A stretch of DNA of 64,000 nucleotides from Pelodera strongyloides (taxonomy: Eukaryota; Nematoda; Chromadorea; Rhabditida; Rhabditidae): the NCBI GenBank assembly GCA_036852015.1, contig JAANDG010000529.1, forward strand, positions 39,495-103,494, given 5' to 3'. A program made the position numbers and the translations under genes. The notes under the pieces were generated by a model. That model was not told the DNA's origin, did no database searches, and saw only the letters and a program-made list of their open reading frames with translations. Positions 1 to 12,895 of this stretch are shown in pieces; position 1 is the stretch's first letter, and every line of letters begins with the position of its first letter.

Positions 1-512
1 CTCCACATGTCAGATTACCTACCATGCAATTAAGTTTTAAACGTAATTTGAAGACAACTTCAATTACGTATTCAGGAAGAATCGGCAACTATTCTTAAAT
101 GTATCGTTCAGAGCAGACTCGGTATGTAGTTTTTGGGTAAGACATAAAAAAGTAACTAAAACGCAAGGAGAGCCAAAACTCAAATCTAAAGAACTCACTC
201 AACAAATAACGTGTGCGATTCGATGGATCGCCAACCAAATGATGTCTGAACAGTTCTTTAAACGCCAATCCAAGAGACTCCTACAAAAGGTTGGTATTTA
301 TGACGCAGAAATTGTAAAGACGAAAGAAAGAACACTAGTTACGTGTATTGCAAGGCACTTGTAAATAAAATGTTATATGCTATATAGTGGCGCAAACTCT
401 TATGAAGGACAAACTGGCTAAAGGCCTGACGGCCTGAACCACCTGAATAGGGGGGGGGGCATAAGCACACTACAAGGGAGTTATTGGAAAAGGTACCAAA
501 AAAGGAGCATAC

Positions 513-1432
513 CTGTGCCATAGATCTATAGATATTGGCCACATTCCCCCTCCAAAAGGACAAAAATCCCTGTTCTTTCGGTAGTCGCACAAAACAGTCA
601 ATCATTCCCGTGTAACGTTTGTCGACTGCAATCGTTGATTGAGCATTTTGGAGCTAAAATAATCAGAAATAACCTTTATAGAACATTCAATATAAACCCA
701 CTATGTGTCCTCTCTAAATTTAAACCTCTAAAGTAGTAAGCGTCAAACTACCGTTAGAAACGCTCAAAATAATAAGCAATACTGACAGGCCATTTACAAG
801 AGGTTGCGTAGAATATGTGATTGTGGCGACACTACCTACAACACAAAATCACTCGTCTTCCTAATGTATTCAAATGAATTTCCCTGAGCAAAACCAAGTA
901 AATTCATCTTACTGTAACAACAACAGCCTCACCTGCAAGATCAGTTTGACCCGTTCAACTGGTGCAATCACAGTCTTCGCTACCGTCGCTGCCACAGCTC
1001 CCGCAGAAAGATTCTGAAAATGTGAGTTCTAAAAGAGTTCGTTTTTTTTTTTTTTGATTCCATACCCATATGGAATTAAAAATAAAACGTCCGAGTGACG
1101 ATCAATACTATCGTACCAACTAAGAAACTTATATTGAAAGTGGGAGGCTTGATCTAAACGAGGTGAAACATCGAGTTGAAACACATAACTTAGAGATACT
1201 GTCATACTTCCACAGCAATACGACTAAGTAATCGATTTCTAAGCTTCCATTTACTTGACTCCATTATTTATATTATATTACTGCTGTACTAATACTATAC
1301 TGATACAGTCATATTACTGCTAAGAAAATGAATTCATAAACCGCGTAAATCCTATAGCAAAAATGAAACCTTAAAAAATGCGACTCCATCTTTGACGACA
1401 ACGTTCTCTTTGAGCGAAACAGCTGGGGCCAT
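513..1432 (-). CDS. ant: ADP/ATP carrier, N-terminal exons (gene continues past the left edge)
   Basis: This is the start of a mitochondrial ADP/ATP translocase, a carrier that swaps ADP for ATP across the inner membrane. Exon 1 (1370-1432) begins [16 protein letters not shown]. Exon 2 (933-1013) holds the first transmembrane helix and the carrier signature [11 protein letters not shown] (family P-x-[DE]-x-x-[KR]). Exon at 513-625 contains [14 protein letters not shown] and [12 protein letters not shown], matching matrix helix 1 and the start of helix 2. Exons 2 and 513-625 do not join in phase directly, so a small exon of 3n+1 nt must lie between them; 807-840 is one possibility. A splice acceptor (TTTCAG) lies 4 nt before the ATG. 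The remaining two thirds of the carrier would lie left of the window; I see no exon for it in 1-512. The YFPTQ usually found after WRGN is changed to SMAQ, so a decayed copy cannot be excluded. Family assignment is secure; functionality is not. Confidence 0.88.
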
Positions 1433-2033
1433 TAAGCTGAAACGATTGCTATTAAGCATTTACATGAAGTACTAACATTATTAAACAATTAGCTTTAAAA
1501 AGAGCACTCCAGTCAAGGTCAAGAAGAGTAATGGAAAAGGAGTTCTCACTGACTTTTATACACCAATCAAAAGCGAATGCCCTCTTCTTTTCAATTCCCC
1601 GTTTTAGAAAGTAACATTTATCAAATAAATAACTAATTTGAAGAAACAAAAGTTTATTACGGTAACTAAGCTCGGCGCCTACAAGAGTATGGTAGATACA
1701 CGGTAAATGATCATAAACAGTACTGCAAAAACTTCCTCGTTGCGAACAGCAGCGATACTTAGAATTGACCTTTTAAAAAATAATTGACCTTATTACAAAA
1801 AGAAACTTACTGAAATAAAATCGAATAGTTTACGCGTTCCTTCTAATTTATGAAAAGGACAATCTCATCACATGAGTACAACAAACTAGTACAGTGTTGA
1901 GAATACGGCGATGTTGCAGCACTGAAATTAACTCACTCACAATCACCGGGCATATGTCGCTCAGGTCAGGGTAGGGTCCATTAATTTTATCACAACAATT
2001 ATGTCGCTCAGGTGGTTTTTTGCTCGCACCCTA
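1433..2033. other. Intergenic DNA, no gene seen
   Basis: AT-rich upstream region of the ADP/ATP carrier gene. I see no coding exon. A doubled phrase around ATGTCGCTCAGGT occurs at about 1950 and 2001, just left of the MITE. It presumably contains the carrier promoter and outron, but no core element is clear. Confidence 0.5.
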
Positions 2034-2297
2034 ATAGAGCTTTTAAGTGCACGTTCGCGAACGTGGAAAGTGTAATACTTTGCACGTTCGCTGAATTCCA
2101 TGTAAAGCACGGTGCAAAACCGGTGCGCACCTACATACTCAACTAAAAATTGGTATTTTGCGTCTTCGTGCTGAGACTTTTATTTGCGCTCATACTGTAG
2201 CGAGTTTCAAAATCCGCTTATGTATGGAACGCGAACGTGCACTTGAATTATACTTTCGCACTTTCCACGTTCGCGAACGTGCACTTAAAAGCTCTAT
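2034..2297. mobile_element. MITE with perfect ~38-bp TIRs and TA target duplication
   Basis: A 264-bp non-coding element whose ends are perfect inverted repeats: 2034-2072 begins ATAGAGCTTTTAAGTGCACG and 2259-2297 is its reverse complement. A TA dinucleotide flanks each side (2032-2033 and 2298-2299), the signature of Tc1/mariner-type insertion. The repeat arm contains a palindromic CGTTCGCGAACG core, and further partial copies of GAACGTGCACTT occur inside. No transposase is present, so it would be mobilised in trans. TIR and TA are seen directly; the superfamily is inferred. Confidence 0.85.
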
Positions 2298-3550
2298 TAT
2301 GCGCACATGTGGCACACCGTTATCCCGAAGTGCGCCACAATCTTCCCTCCGGTGACACTCCGAAGCACCAAAATCCAAAATATGCTCTATCGTAACCACT
2401 ACGAAAAACTGACAAAAACAACACAATTAAAACATAAAATGTTTATTAAATGCATAAAACAGCAGAATAATTTCTGGGCAAGTTGAGCGTTCACAAACTT
2501 CTGTCCTATTTCTAATACTATCACAACAATAGTAGGTTAGGTTAAAAAAAAACATGTCATCGAAGAATGAAATCGTTTAAACATTTGGCAAGTTGTAATT
2601 GTAAGGTAAGAATAATTAGGCACCAAATTAAAGTGATTCAAAGCAAAATACCAATCGCATTTACAGGGAAAAGTGCGGGGAAATGACGCAATGGGAATAA
2701 AAGAATACGGAGAAAAGTGTAGGAAAAGGCTTTGTGGTGATTGATTGATGAAGCAAAAGAAGAACAGTCTAAAGAAAAGCAAACTTGGCATCAAATGCGA
2801 GATACCTCCGAAACTAAAGTCGCCGGATGCTTAGGACTATACCACTAAAATAGACAACGATAAAATAGTATCGAGCACACCACAATGAGGAGTGAGTAAT
2901 CCTACCTATGGAGAGTATACGGGGAAAAGTAGAGTTCAGAACATTACAGTGAGAATAGCAATAGGTCATGGTTCTAGTTTTTTTTAATTGTGAGAACTGA
3001 GAACAAAGTAATTTGCAAGCAAAACTAAACAGAAAACCCGATCAATTTTCAGCCATAAAAGTAGTACCTAGAACATTTAATTTAGCAAATACCCTTGTCC
3101 CACAGTTTGAATTATTATCATCACAAAGATTACAAATTGTGAAATTGAGCAGAAAAGCAGAAGCATGCAAAGTTAGAAGATACAGTTGACTAGATAATAG
3201 AACGCAAGACGCGCACACAAAGCAAAGCACAGAAAGGAAAGGAAATGAAAATAATAGTTATTAATCGAAAATAAACAAAAAAATAGAAATAAATACCTTG
3301 TCTTATGGATATTATGATCCCGCCAACGCCAACGAAGCGTAGGCACAAGTCAGACGGTTGTATTAGAGGTAAAATACAAGCTAGATAGAGAAATTCAGAC
3401 TAAACTACGTATAACATGGATTACTTACAACATTGGCCTTTATCGCACTATCTCGGTTCAAAGAAAATAAATTTCAATTATTCCTACAGTCACAGTCAAA
3501 CAAGATAAATAAAAAAGACCCTGTACACGTGCAGTTAGTTAAAACACACA
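2298..3550. other. Intergenic DNA between the carrier and Axin genes
   Basis: About 1.25 kb of AT-rich sequence between a MITE and the 3' end of the Axin-like gene. Neither strand shows an exon with convincing splice sites. The stretch just left of 3551 should hold the Axin 3' UTR and poly(A) signal. Confidence 0.5.
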
Positions 3551-6500
3551 TTACTCCGGGGACATTTGCTTAATTTCTGCAGTGATCTTTCCGTCAAAAA
3601 TGGGTAGCAATGCTGCATCATCATTCACCAACAACAGTTGATAAGGGGCACTGCCATCCTCACATAGTGTCTTGAAGAAGAATCTGAAGTGGAGCAACTA
3701 CACATATACACAGTGAATTTCTATTCTGAACCTGGCATTCAGCAGGAAGTAAATAACAAACACAAACTACTAGAGTTGACAATCATAAGGAACTACGGGA
3801 GCTCGTCTACGTTCAGACACGTACCTATCAATTTCCAAACAGATAGTTAGCAGGAAAAAAAACATCGGGCAAAACCCCAAATGGTTCCAATGCCACGAAG
3901 GAAAAGTAGAAAAGAAAACTTCCAAAACAAGAAAAAAGGCCACGAACACAGAAGTAAAACACTTACTGCATCTTCGAATGACTTGAAATGGAGAGATGTC
4001 TTCTGAAGTCCCTCAGTGTCACCGGCGTACCATTATACGGAATATGAGCAACCACAGGTACTCCATCGCTTCCCTAAACCACGACAACCATAAAGATAAT
4101 AATCAAAAAGTGACAGTAAGTAAATGCGATTATTCGATATGTAAATATTAAAATAGTAAACTACAAACTAAACCAACCTTATAACTGATCGTAATCATCT
4201 GGGCGTTACTACCATGTTTGGGTACGGTTTTCTTCTCCTTCTTGCGTCTATCCTCGGAAAGCATGCTCTCTATTCCGGACGAGTCATAGACGGGGTTCGA
4301 TCGAGCGGAATAGCAACTGCAAGAAGAAGAAACGGAATGTTTCAACAACTACAACAACTTATCGAATTGCTAGGAATGCTAGGCATTGACGAAATTGACA
4401 TAAAAACTCCGGTACTCAGATATCAAATCAAAATCGTCGCTAGCGATAAAAACAGTATTGCTTATACATTATAAATCGTGGTTACCGGCATAAGTCATTT
4501 ACGCATGGATGATACACTAATGTCAACGTTCTCAAACACAAAAACCAAGATATAAACTTCTCAATCAAACTTCTTCCTCAATCAAACTATTCACCACCTA
4601 ATCAAAAACCTCCAAAAAAAAACAGAACAAAGTTTGTTGACCTACCGATCTTTCGAGAAGAAGCTGTTTCCCGATTCAAATCCAGACGACGGAGGCGGCG
4701 CAAAGCGGTTGGGAAAAGAGTTGGGCGGGGCGAAACCGGGAGTCGGATCAATAAGCGTTCCCGTCATCGATCGATCAATAGTACCAGTTCCTGTTCCTGA
4801 TCGGGTCAAAGTTGACCGGTCCAGGGTACCCGATCGTTCCAGATTACTCAGGCGGGCAGGGAGGGACGGAACGGCGAAAACTCCTAAATAGCCAAATAAC
4901 GAAAATGATGATATGATAAATGAACGTTGACTTTCTTACAACTGACTGGGACAACGTCAGACCACAAAGATTTGTTTGGATATAAATCAATAAACCCATC
5001 TAAATCAAGAGCTGACAATGGCAATACCAATATCATGTTGCTGAATGGAGCTAAGGTAAGGATAAACCATCTCATATGGCACTATGGCAGTGTCAGAAGA
5101 ACAAGCATTTCCCGTCTCCAGAAGAAATTGTGTCTGTTACCTACTAACCCCGGAACATCAGCAAGTTACGATATTACTAAATACCGCAAACAAAGAGGGA
5201 AATCAAACTAGAACGTACCCTCATCGCCCCTGGGACTCCGATTGGCTGACGCCTTGACACTGTCCTCTCTCATCATCTCCACATATCTCTCCAGGTCATC
5301 CTCTTCTACGTCATCAAATCCAGTGACGTCACAATCAGTTGACGAGATCACATCGCGAGCCTATAGGAAGAAATAGGGTAAGTTACTCTTATACTTTCTC
5401 ACCTCTTAAACATGAGGTTACAAATTAACAAGCCAACAATTCATCTAATATAGCAAAGTATTTATTTTCTTCTCGCTGCACAAGCTGAGGCATCTGTTGT
5501 GGAAAAGAGAACGTGAAAAACGAAAATGTTTCACTTCTCACATTTGAACAAAGTGGTCAAATCAAGAACAGTGTAGTTAAGTCCTTACTATAGAAAAACT
5601 CGTACTATGCTATATACGAATACGTTGCAATGCGTTGCCAGTCAGAGTTAGGTGTGGAAGGTTAGACGAACGACGAACACACCAACCGGTCTTTTCTGTT
5701 TGTGAAATAATAGTCCTTATACGTCAAATAATGATCTTTACGCCTTATAACATAGACGGGTTTCTATGAGGCCAATAATAAAAACATTCCAGAAGACACT
5801 CCCTCCGAAATATCGCAAAGTCTCAAACAAAACAGACCGTCTGATTGCTGTGCTCTAGTTCGGTGATCTGCCTCTCAGTTGCTTCGTGACGGCGTCTACG
5901 CACAATTTCCCGATTTAGCTTCTTACACATCACAGCGTGGAACGTCTGAAAGAGATAATCAGGGAATAAGTATGAATACATGTGTTGAGGAGTTTTCAAA
6001 AAAGTTTCTACCTCTATGTTGAATGAAGAGCGATCTCCACCCAGACAAAAACCGATAACCGACTAAGAAGAAAACGATATAATGAACGACTGAACGAAAT
6101 AATTCCACGTCATAAAATAGAAGTAGACCAACCCTTCGTCCATCCTCCGTTTCGTGATCGAATTGTGGACCCTCATCACGCTGATGATGTGATCTTTCAA
6201 CGCGCTGAAAACAAGGCACTATTTCCTTTCATCGTTAATAGTGATAGTGAATAGTGAACAGCCTAGCCCAACACAAATAGTCGTTTTATACAAAACAACG
6301 ATGCGAGGAGCTATAATAACAAATGTATTGTGCATAAGACGAGATATCACCGACTCAGAATGCTAATAAACAAAATAAAATAAAAAAGGCATATCGTACC
6401 GGAATTGTGTACGTTTGCGGATTTCCTCGAACATGTTCCTCTCGAATACTACTCAGTCGGATACTGCGGTTCGCATCACTGAAAACAAGACAACGAGTAA

Positions 6501-9500
6501 TGGAGTAATTTGAAAAGAAAACAAGGACAAAATGGAGATTTGAGATAAACAACAAAGTTAAAGATTTGCCAGCTTTACAAAATATGCAGTCAATGCTGTG
6601 GCAAAACGAGCTATTGCAAAGCCAACATAGATGGAACATACTTAAAGGTCAATTAAAAGGGCAATTGAAAACATACAAACCTGGAAAATGAAGACGAAAC
6701 GGCACTGTCGTGTTGTGACGTGGTAGCATGACACACGTATGGTACACGGGGACCCGGGTACATACGCTCGACCCGACTAAACAATCAACAAGAGTTACTT
6801 TACAGAAAAACACATATAAATAATAACATTATTTCAATAATAATAGTTTAGCAAAAGTATCACTAAAATATTACTAACAATATTAAGGTTCTTACTCAGA
6901 ACAGAACACAGAACACACTGAATAAAATAAAAAATTTGAAATCAAACCTTTCGCCAAGGGCATTTTCGCGATCATGTTGCGATTTGATTAACGCGTCGGC
7001 AGTCAAAGAGGGAACCTGGAGAAAATAGTGGTTTCAACACATATGCTAAATTTGAGTCGTTCAGAAAGAAGAGCTCAAAAGAGCAAAACTGAAACAATGA
7101 ATTTTGGTGCCGAAGTTCAACATTTCCCATAAACCAGGCGCACCAAATACTGCATAGAATACCCATAAAGGAACCATAGGAGGATAACAGTAACTTACCG
7201 TTATAAGTCTATTTCATGAATGTACATAATAAAAAACAGATAATTTGTTTGGTCAGTTTGGTGATGACGGCGCTCACCCAAGACACACTGTTACCTTACA
7301 TCGTCAACATCGTGTATTTAAAGAAATAAAGTAAGAAGTACCAATACGAACCGTCTTTCTGCTTCTGCTCCTCCGTTGCGTTCCCTGATTCGAATGCGTA
7401 CTCGTGTTCATTCGGCTGAATGAACGGTCGGTCGTTGAGGAGCTAAATAACTACCGCTTAGATTTGAATAGTGATTTACCTTACGAGTATAAACTCAGAA
7501 GAAGGAAACCCCTAAACCCCACGCCCAAATCTCAACGACAACTGAACTGGACGTCACTCATACTTTCTTACAAATCGTGACGCTAGCAGACTCCTAACGT
7601 AACATAGTTTCAATTAACAAAAAAAAACGATCAACGATCATAACTCCAAAAGCCTGCAGCTACCAATAAAACTTAGGAAAAGTAAACGTATCGTAACATA
7701 ATCTATGATCCCACCACATCCTTACATACCATATCACAAATCAAAATAAATATAATGATATGAATGAAACCTCATCGGTCCCGGTTCATCAAGTGTGAAT
7801 CGATTGAAGGCGTCTACAAACTCCTCACTCGTACAAAACTGTTCGTGTTGTTTTCGCAAGAAAGCATCCACAAACGGCTGGACTGCGTCAAAAGCTCGGG
7901 CATCTCCGGGAAAATGCATCGACTTCACACGAACACCCACCTATAATACAAATACACATTTATGGGGTTTTCACATATGCGCTGTTGTATTTTCATCCTC
8001 GGATGCACACCTTTTGGTCTATTTAATAAATAAATAAGAATGGTAAACTTTCTTGCAAAGTGTAAATCGCACAATGTTTCACGGTGTCTCTAAATAAACC
8101 ACACACACTCGTAACTTTAATGCTCTAATAGTAGATAATCGGTGTCTGTCGGCTATCATCTAACAGTGAATCGGTGCATAATCGTTTTCTTACCTCTTGT
8201 CGGATTTTCGGAGGGATAAAGGAACAACATCCAGTTCGCAGTGAGATATAGCGAGAGTAAATCGACCGAGCCAATTCAATCGTCTTCGGATCTTTCTCAC
8301 GGAACATCGTGCCATAGGCTCTACAACAGAAACTTATTCATTTTAATGGATAGACTGGATTCTCAGAATTTGTCAGCCCACAGCCCAGAAACAAAATGGC
8401 CACAATCATACTATATTTACGAACAAAAGAAAATAGGTAGTAGTAGTAAGCATTGTAAGCAACGAAATGTCCTTTTCTTGTCAAGTAAGAAGTAAGTATA
8501 AGTAAGCCAAATGACTTACTGATACTGCACGTGCACTCTCTGACTCTCTCTCTCTGATTCTCTCTCTCTCATTTCATAGAAATTAACTTTTATTGTTGTC
8601 TATAATACGCATAATTATTCTAAGGTGAAAATCAGGGTACAGTGAGTAAAATGAACAAACAAGTCAAAAGACAAACCTGATCGCAAAATGTAATTCCAGC
8701 GGTTGGGAACTCCCATTGGCGGACACCCATGCCCGAAACGCATCCAACGCATTCCGATCCTGAAAGCAATACGATTATCACAAACCACAAAATGATCATA
8801 TGATATGAATTAAGAAAGCCCTGACCCCTAACGACCCCAACTGTTATGCATCAGACCCACTGCACTGACTGCACTTCACTATCTACCGATCAACCCCACG
8901 CAAAGTCAAAGCACATAAACAAATGAATAAATTCCCGGAACTGATGTGAAATGAGCCATTTCGCATAGCTCAAATACTCGAACAAAGCAATTTTATGGGA
9001 AAAGCGCACATTTACTGCATTGAGAATTGAGATAAATGTGAAGGATAAGAACGAGTGCAAAAAAAAAGAGATGACTATGCCATTCACTAGACATTCGTAA
9101 GCGTAAGGCGCTGAGGACTTGGACAAAATAGATATACGATACAAATTGTATCATAACTATGTCCTGACCTTATTTACTATTTCATATGAATCTGATCCTA
9201 CACAAAATAAGCAATTAATGCAGACATGCACTTTGCAAACAAAACGATTCATAAAGACCAGGAGAGATAAAATCAAAAAATTGGAAAACTGGTTTGAGTT
9301 TCAGGAAGAACGAAGCAAAATTCCAAATTTGTTACTTGGTCATAATAAAAAAAGTATTGTTTCGCCGTTTCATTAAACGCAAAGAGACATCATAGAAGAA
9401 AGCACAAACAAAGTCATAAAAATGATATCATTTCCATATTTCAATGACATAAGCGAACCATGGCGCCAAAGGGTAGTAAAACACGCTACACGCACACATG

Positions 9501-9692
9501 GTGGACAAATGTAAATAAAACTAACGTCACAATTAGCTAAAATTAATGCAAAAAATATAACATAGGGTATCGCAAGATGTGGTAACTTAAAAAGCCTCAC
9601 TCGAAAAACACATTACGCGAAAACAAACTACCAACCTGGAGCACATTTTCCAAGCGCCGAGACCATGCTACCGCCCAGTCCGACATTGGAGG
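3551..9692 (-). CDS. AXIN: Axin / PRY-1-like Wnt scaffold protein (RGS + DIX)
   Basis: Scaffold of the beta-catenin destruction complex. Fifteen exons join in phase: 9636-9692, 8677-8759, 8194-8320, 7771-7940, 7352-7442, 6948-7015, 6681-6776, 6400-6478, 6133-6204, 5838-5945, 5219-5360, 4646-4883, 4178-4316, 3967-4073, 3551-3683 (TAA). Starting at MSDWAVAW (9686) gives about 567 residues, close to C. elegans PRY-1. Residues ~5-145 are an RGS domain ([42 protein letters not shown]). Residues ~280-315 ([19 protein letters not shown]) resemble the GSK3-binding helix, and ~316-360 ([12 protein letters not shown]) the beta-catenin-binding helix. Residues ~485-560 are the C-terminal DIX domain ([30 protein letters not shown]) used for head-to-tail polymerisation. 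A splice acceptor lies 6 nt before the chosen ATG; a 5' exon further upstream is possible. RGS and DIX are clear; the two linear motifs are inferred. Confidence 0.92.
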
Positions 9693-9879
9693 CTAACCGA
9701 AAAGGGACAAAAATGCCCAACCCTGGAAAGTAAAGCATTTTGTGGGTATCAAACAGGAAACGACTAGAAACATAGCGAAGGAAAAATGATGAGATAAACA
9801 GACTAGAAAAGGCCCCACTAAGAATCACCACCACCAGCAACAAATGAGCACACGGGGAATAGAAACAGAAGACCAGATT

Positions 9880-10140
9880 TTACTGAATAGGAGAAGCTTT
9901 GGTTTCAGTTGGATAGGGAATTCGAATCTTAGTAATGGTGGTCGTTTCGTTCTCCCGCGTCGGAGAGGGTAATGGACCCACACAATGAGCGGCCGGGCGA
10001 TGCGACTGCGGCGACCGCGCGCGACAAAGCATAAGATCAAAGGGAGCCGCCGCCAGCAATGTGTGGCGCACTGGGCTCGTCACGCCGTTAGGAAACGCGG
10101 ACCCGACCACAAGGCGACCCCCGGGTGCATTTTCATCTTC
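9880..10140 (-). other. Open frame upstream of Axin, possible 5' exon
   Basis: About 95 codons stay open on the minus strand (reading ...RLVVGSAFPNGVTSPVRH... to ...ETKASPIQ), with noticeably higher GC than its surroundings. It ends at a GT (ATTCA|gtaaaa) whose phase does not fit the first recognised Axin exon. It could be an alternative 5' exon, untranslated leader or chance. I recognise no domain. Confidence 0.25.
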
Positions 10141-10240
10141 TTTCCGATTCCTCTCAAGTGTGAGGAAAGATCATTGTCCACAAACGACAGCTGGACATCT
10201 GCCAACTCCAAAGACAGTGCTTGAAACGAATATGAATGAT

Positions 10241-11969
10241 TAACACTTCAATCATTCACATCCATACAAAGTAGACACCATAACGAGAAAGCCGTAAATT
10301 ACGAACGGTAAATAATATCATAAAAGTGAAAGAAAAATGAGGAAGAATTACAGTCATAAAATCGGAAGTTTATGAGTCATTAGTCATCACAATAAAAGAC
10401 AACGACACGCTAATAGGATTAACTTGCTGTATACAGTTAAGAATGCAAGCCGAGAATCAACTACATTATTATGCCCAAATTTTGCAACATTTTCAAGCAT
10501 ATCCGCCCAACGACAGTAGCACCAAAATATACACAAAGGTTTGAAGAAGAAAACATAACGCATTCTCTACCAAAAAGAACTCAAATACAAAAAAAAATAC
10601 TGAATCGATGGAGCAATTTTTGAAATGGAAAACAAAAAAAAATAGTTTTCTCAAAAATCGAGTTTATTTTTGGTTTCGAGAGCGCGGTAATTTCAAATAA
10701 TTATCAAATACGGTAGCTCGCGATGTATATAAAATTGCAATGTTCAACTAATTATGCAGCAATACAGCAAAATATGGAATTATAACGTGATCTCTGTCAA
10801 AATACTAGAAGGAAAGCGGAAAGTGGCAAAGTTGGTCCATCAAAGCATCACTGAGCTGTGTGGCGGTGTCTTCAAGAGACCGCGTCGGGGCGGTGTCCTC
10901 ATGTCGTATATGTGTGGAGTCTTTCATTGTGGGCGGCAAGATGAAAGACAAGAAATGACTTTGATTGCCTTTTGCGATAACATGATAACAGAAAAGGAGA
11001 GGAAAAAGGAGAAATATCACACGCACACCTGAAACTTCAGCCCTTGCTCTAAAGCTTAGCAAACAAGACTAGATTGTTTTAATTATGGTTGTATTTGGAT
11101 ATTGTAATATTTTTGTAAATGACACTGAGGAAGTTATAATCTTGGTGCCCAGCTCATCTACGCCTTAGTCGCTTACGTTTGTATTCTTATTTATTTATTT
11201 ATTTATTATCTAGAACTGAAATAAATAAGTCTTTTAAATCTTTAAACAAAGTTCATGGGAAGGAAAACTTATGCTTACAACTTACAATTAGCCTTTGCCC
11301 CATCCATGCATGTGGGTTTTCCAGCTAGGATAGTTAAAAAAACACGCAAGGAGTAACCCTAACACACAGGTAACCTGCATCCTGCCTGCAAATAGCAAGA
11401 AAATATTGCACTGATGCTAACTGTACTACAAAATATATCACTGGTAAGGTAACTAGTCACTGGTAACTGGTATCACTGGTAATATTTCAAACAAATAACT
11501 TTCAATAAATACATAACTTGAAAGAGTTACTGTCTCTCATCGCCGTGCAAACCTGCAAACACCCGTATAAATAGCGCGAATGTGGCGAGAGCGCGATTAG
11601 CCGAAATCACTCGATGTACATAAACATGTAGATGAGATCAAAGGTACACCGCTCTTGGAAGTTCGTTTGAAGTCTCCGAAGGAACCAACTTTCCCACCAT
11701 TCAACTCACATAACATTCATGTGAACAACGTTCGAATCGGTCATCTCAAAAGACAAGATCCATTACTTAATTCCTAATTGCAATACTAATTGAAGGTCTG
11801 ACTAGGAATTCGATACAAATTTATTCATCATTGGTACCTAAACTACCAAAGGCCAACCACCAACGCGTAGTTGCCCCAGGTTATAACTATTACTAGGTAC
11901 GGGTATTTCACAGAAATTGGCCTCAAAATACAATAAGTTCTTATAAATAAGCTCAAACTTTCCAATCGC
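10241..11969. other. Intergenic DNA upstream of Axin
   Basis: AT-rich sequence between Axin and the POLE 3' end. I see short tandem TTTA runs near 11191 and repeated CACTGGTAA phrases near 11430-11480, but no exon on either strand. Confidence 0.5.
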
Positions 11970-12190
11970 TGTCTTGTTCATGCGCCGCGGCGCCGACTCT
12001 ACGCTTTCCCATACACTGAGGAAACTTGGCCGGGGGCGGCGCGTCCCCGGCCCCACGTCACGGAGCCGCGCACCTCCTGCGCGCCCATCGCCCGTGTCTG
12101 GCCCATTGGTCTGGGAAAGTCTCCACCACCGAAAATCGTGGGGCGGCTGGTGCGCCAGGAGCGCGCCACAGGCGCGCGAGGACACGTACA
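11970..12190. other. GC-rich island 1
   Basis: About 220 bp of strongly GC-rich sequence (starting with the palindrome GCGCCGCGGCGC) embedded in AT-rich intergenic DNA. Open frames exist on both strands, but high GC alone makes stops rare. No splice sites or family similarity support a gene. It could be a regulatory island or a fragment of an unusual repeat. Confidence 0.5.
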
Positions 12191-12699
12191 ATGGAAACTG
12201 CAAGATACTCACTGAAGGGGCATTTATTTACTACTACGCAGCGAAACCGCGCTTGTTTTTTTCAACACTTGTGCTCCGACAAACTGAGTGTTGTCTTATC
12301 CAAAAGTTGTTGTAATTTTATGTTGTTCCACTTCAATTTAAACTATTGCCTTATTTAGTACGTTTGTTGTCACTATTCTTGTTAATCATGTACTAACTAA
12401 CGGTTATAGTAAAAATATGTTTATCGGCAGTTTAGTTTGCATAAAGTATTAATATTTACCAGTAAAATTTTAACTCTCACTAACCTTATTTTGTACTTAC
12501 AATTGGGTTGCCTATCCACTTTTTGTTGCGTATTCTTGGTTATTAACTTACCAAAATTCCCCCAGATGTATCACTAATATCATTATTATCGTTTTGTGCT
12601 GTGAGTGAAGTAAAGAGTCAAGTTATTCTGTATATTTGTTGTTTGTTGATTACTGTGTGGATTTACCGTTTTAGTGTATTATTTAATATGGAATGGAAA

Positions 12700-12895
12700 G
12701 GGGGCGGGACATTTCACGCCCATTTTCCCACGGTCCGCGCGCTCCCGGCGCACCTACGGCCCACTTTTTGAAGCGGGGCCGCGCGCTCCGGGCCCCGTTT
12801 TGGTGGCGCAGCCCTGCCTGGGCCCCGCACATTTCAGCGCGCCGCCCCGCGACTTTTTGCGCGCCGCCCCGCACCCAAAGTTTCACGTTGTACCG
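12700..12895. other. GC-rich island 2
   Basis: A second GC-rich block about 500 bp from the first, rich in GGGGCCGCGCGCTCC-like and CGCGCCGCCCCGCG phrases. Its compositional likeness to island 1 suggests a common origin. I could not align the two or find terminal repeats. Open frames on both strands are best explained by composition. Confidence 0.45.

Noticed and set aside
11974..12358. Plus-strand gene of 110-124 codons in the GC-rich island
   Set aside because: Open frames exist on both strands at once, as expected from GC content; no splice or domain evidence.
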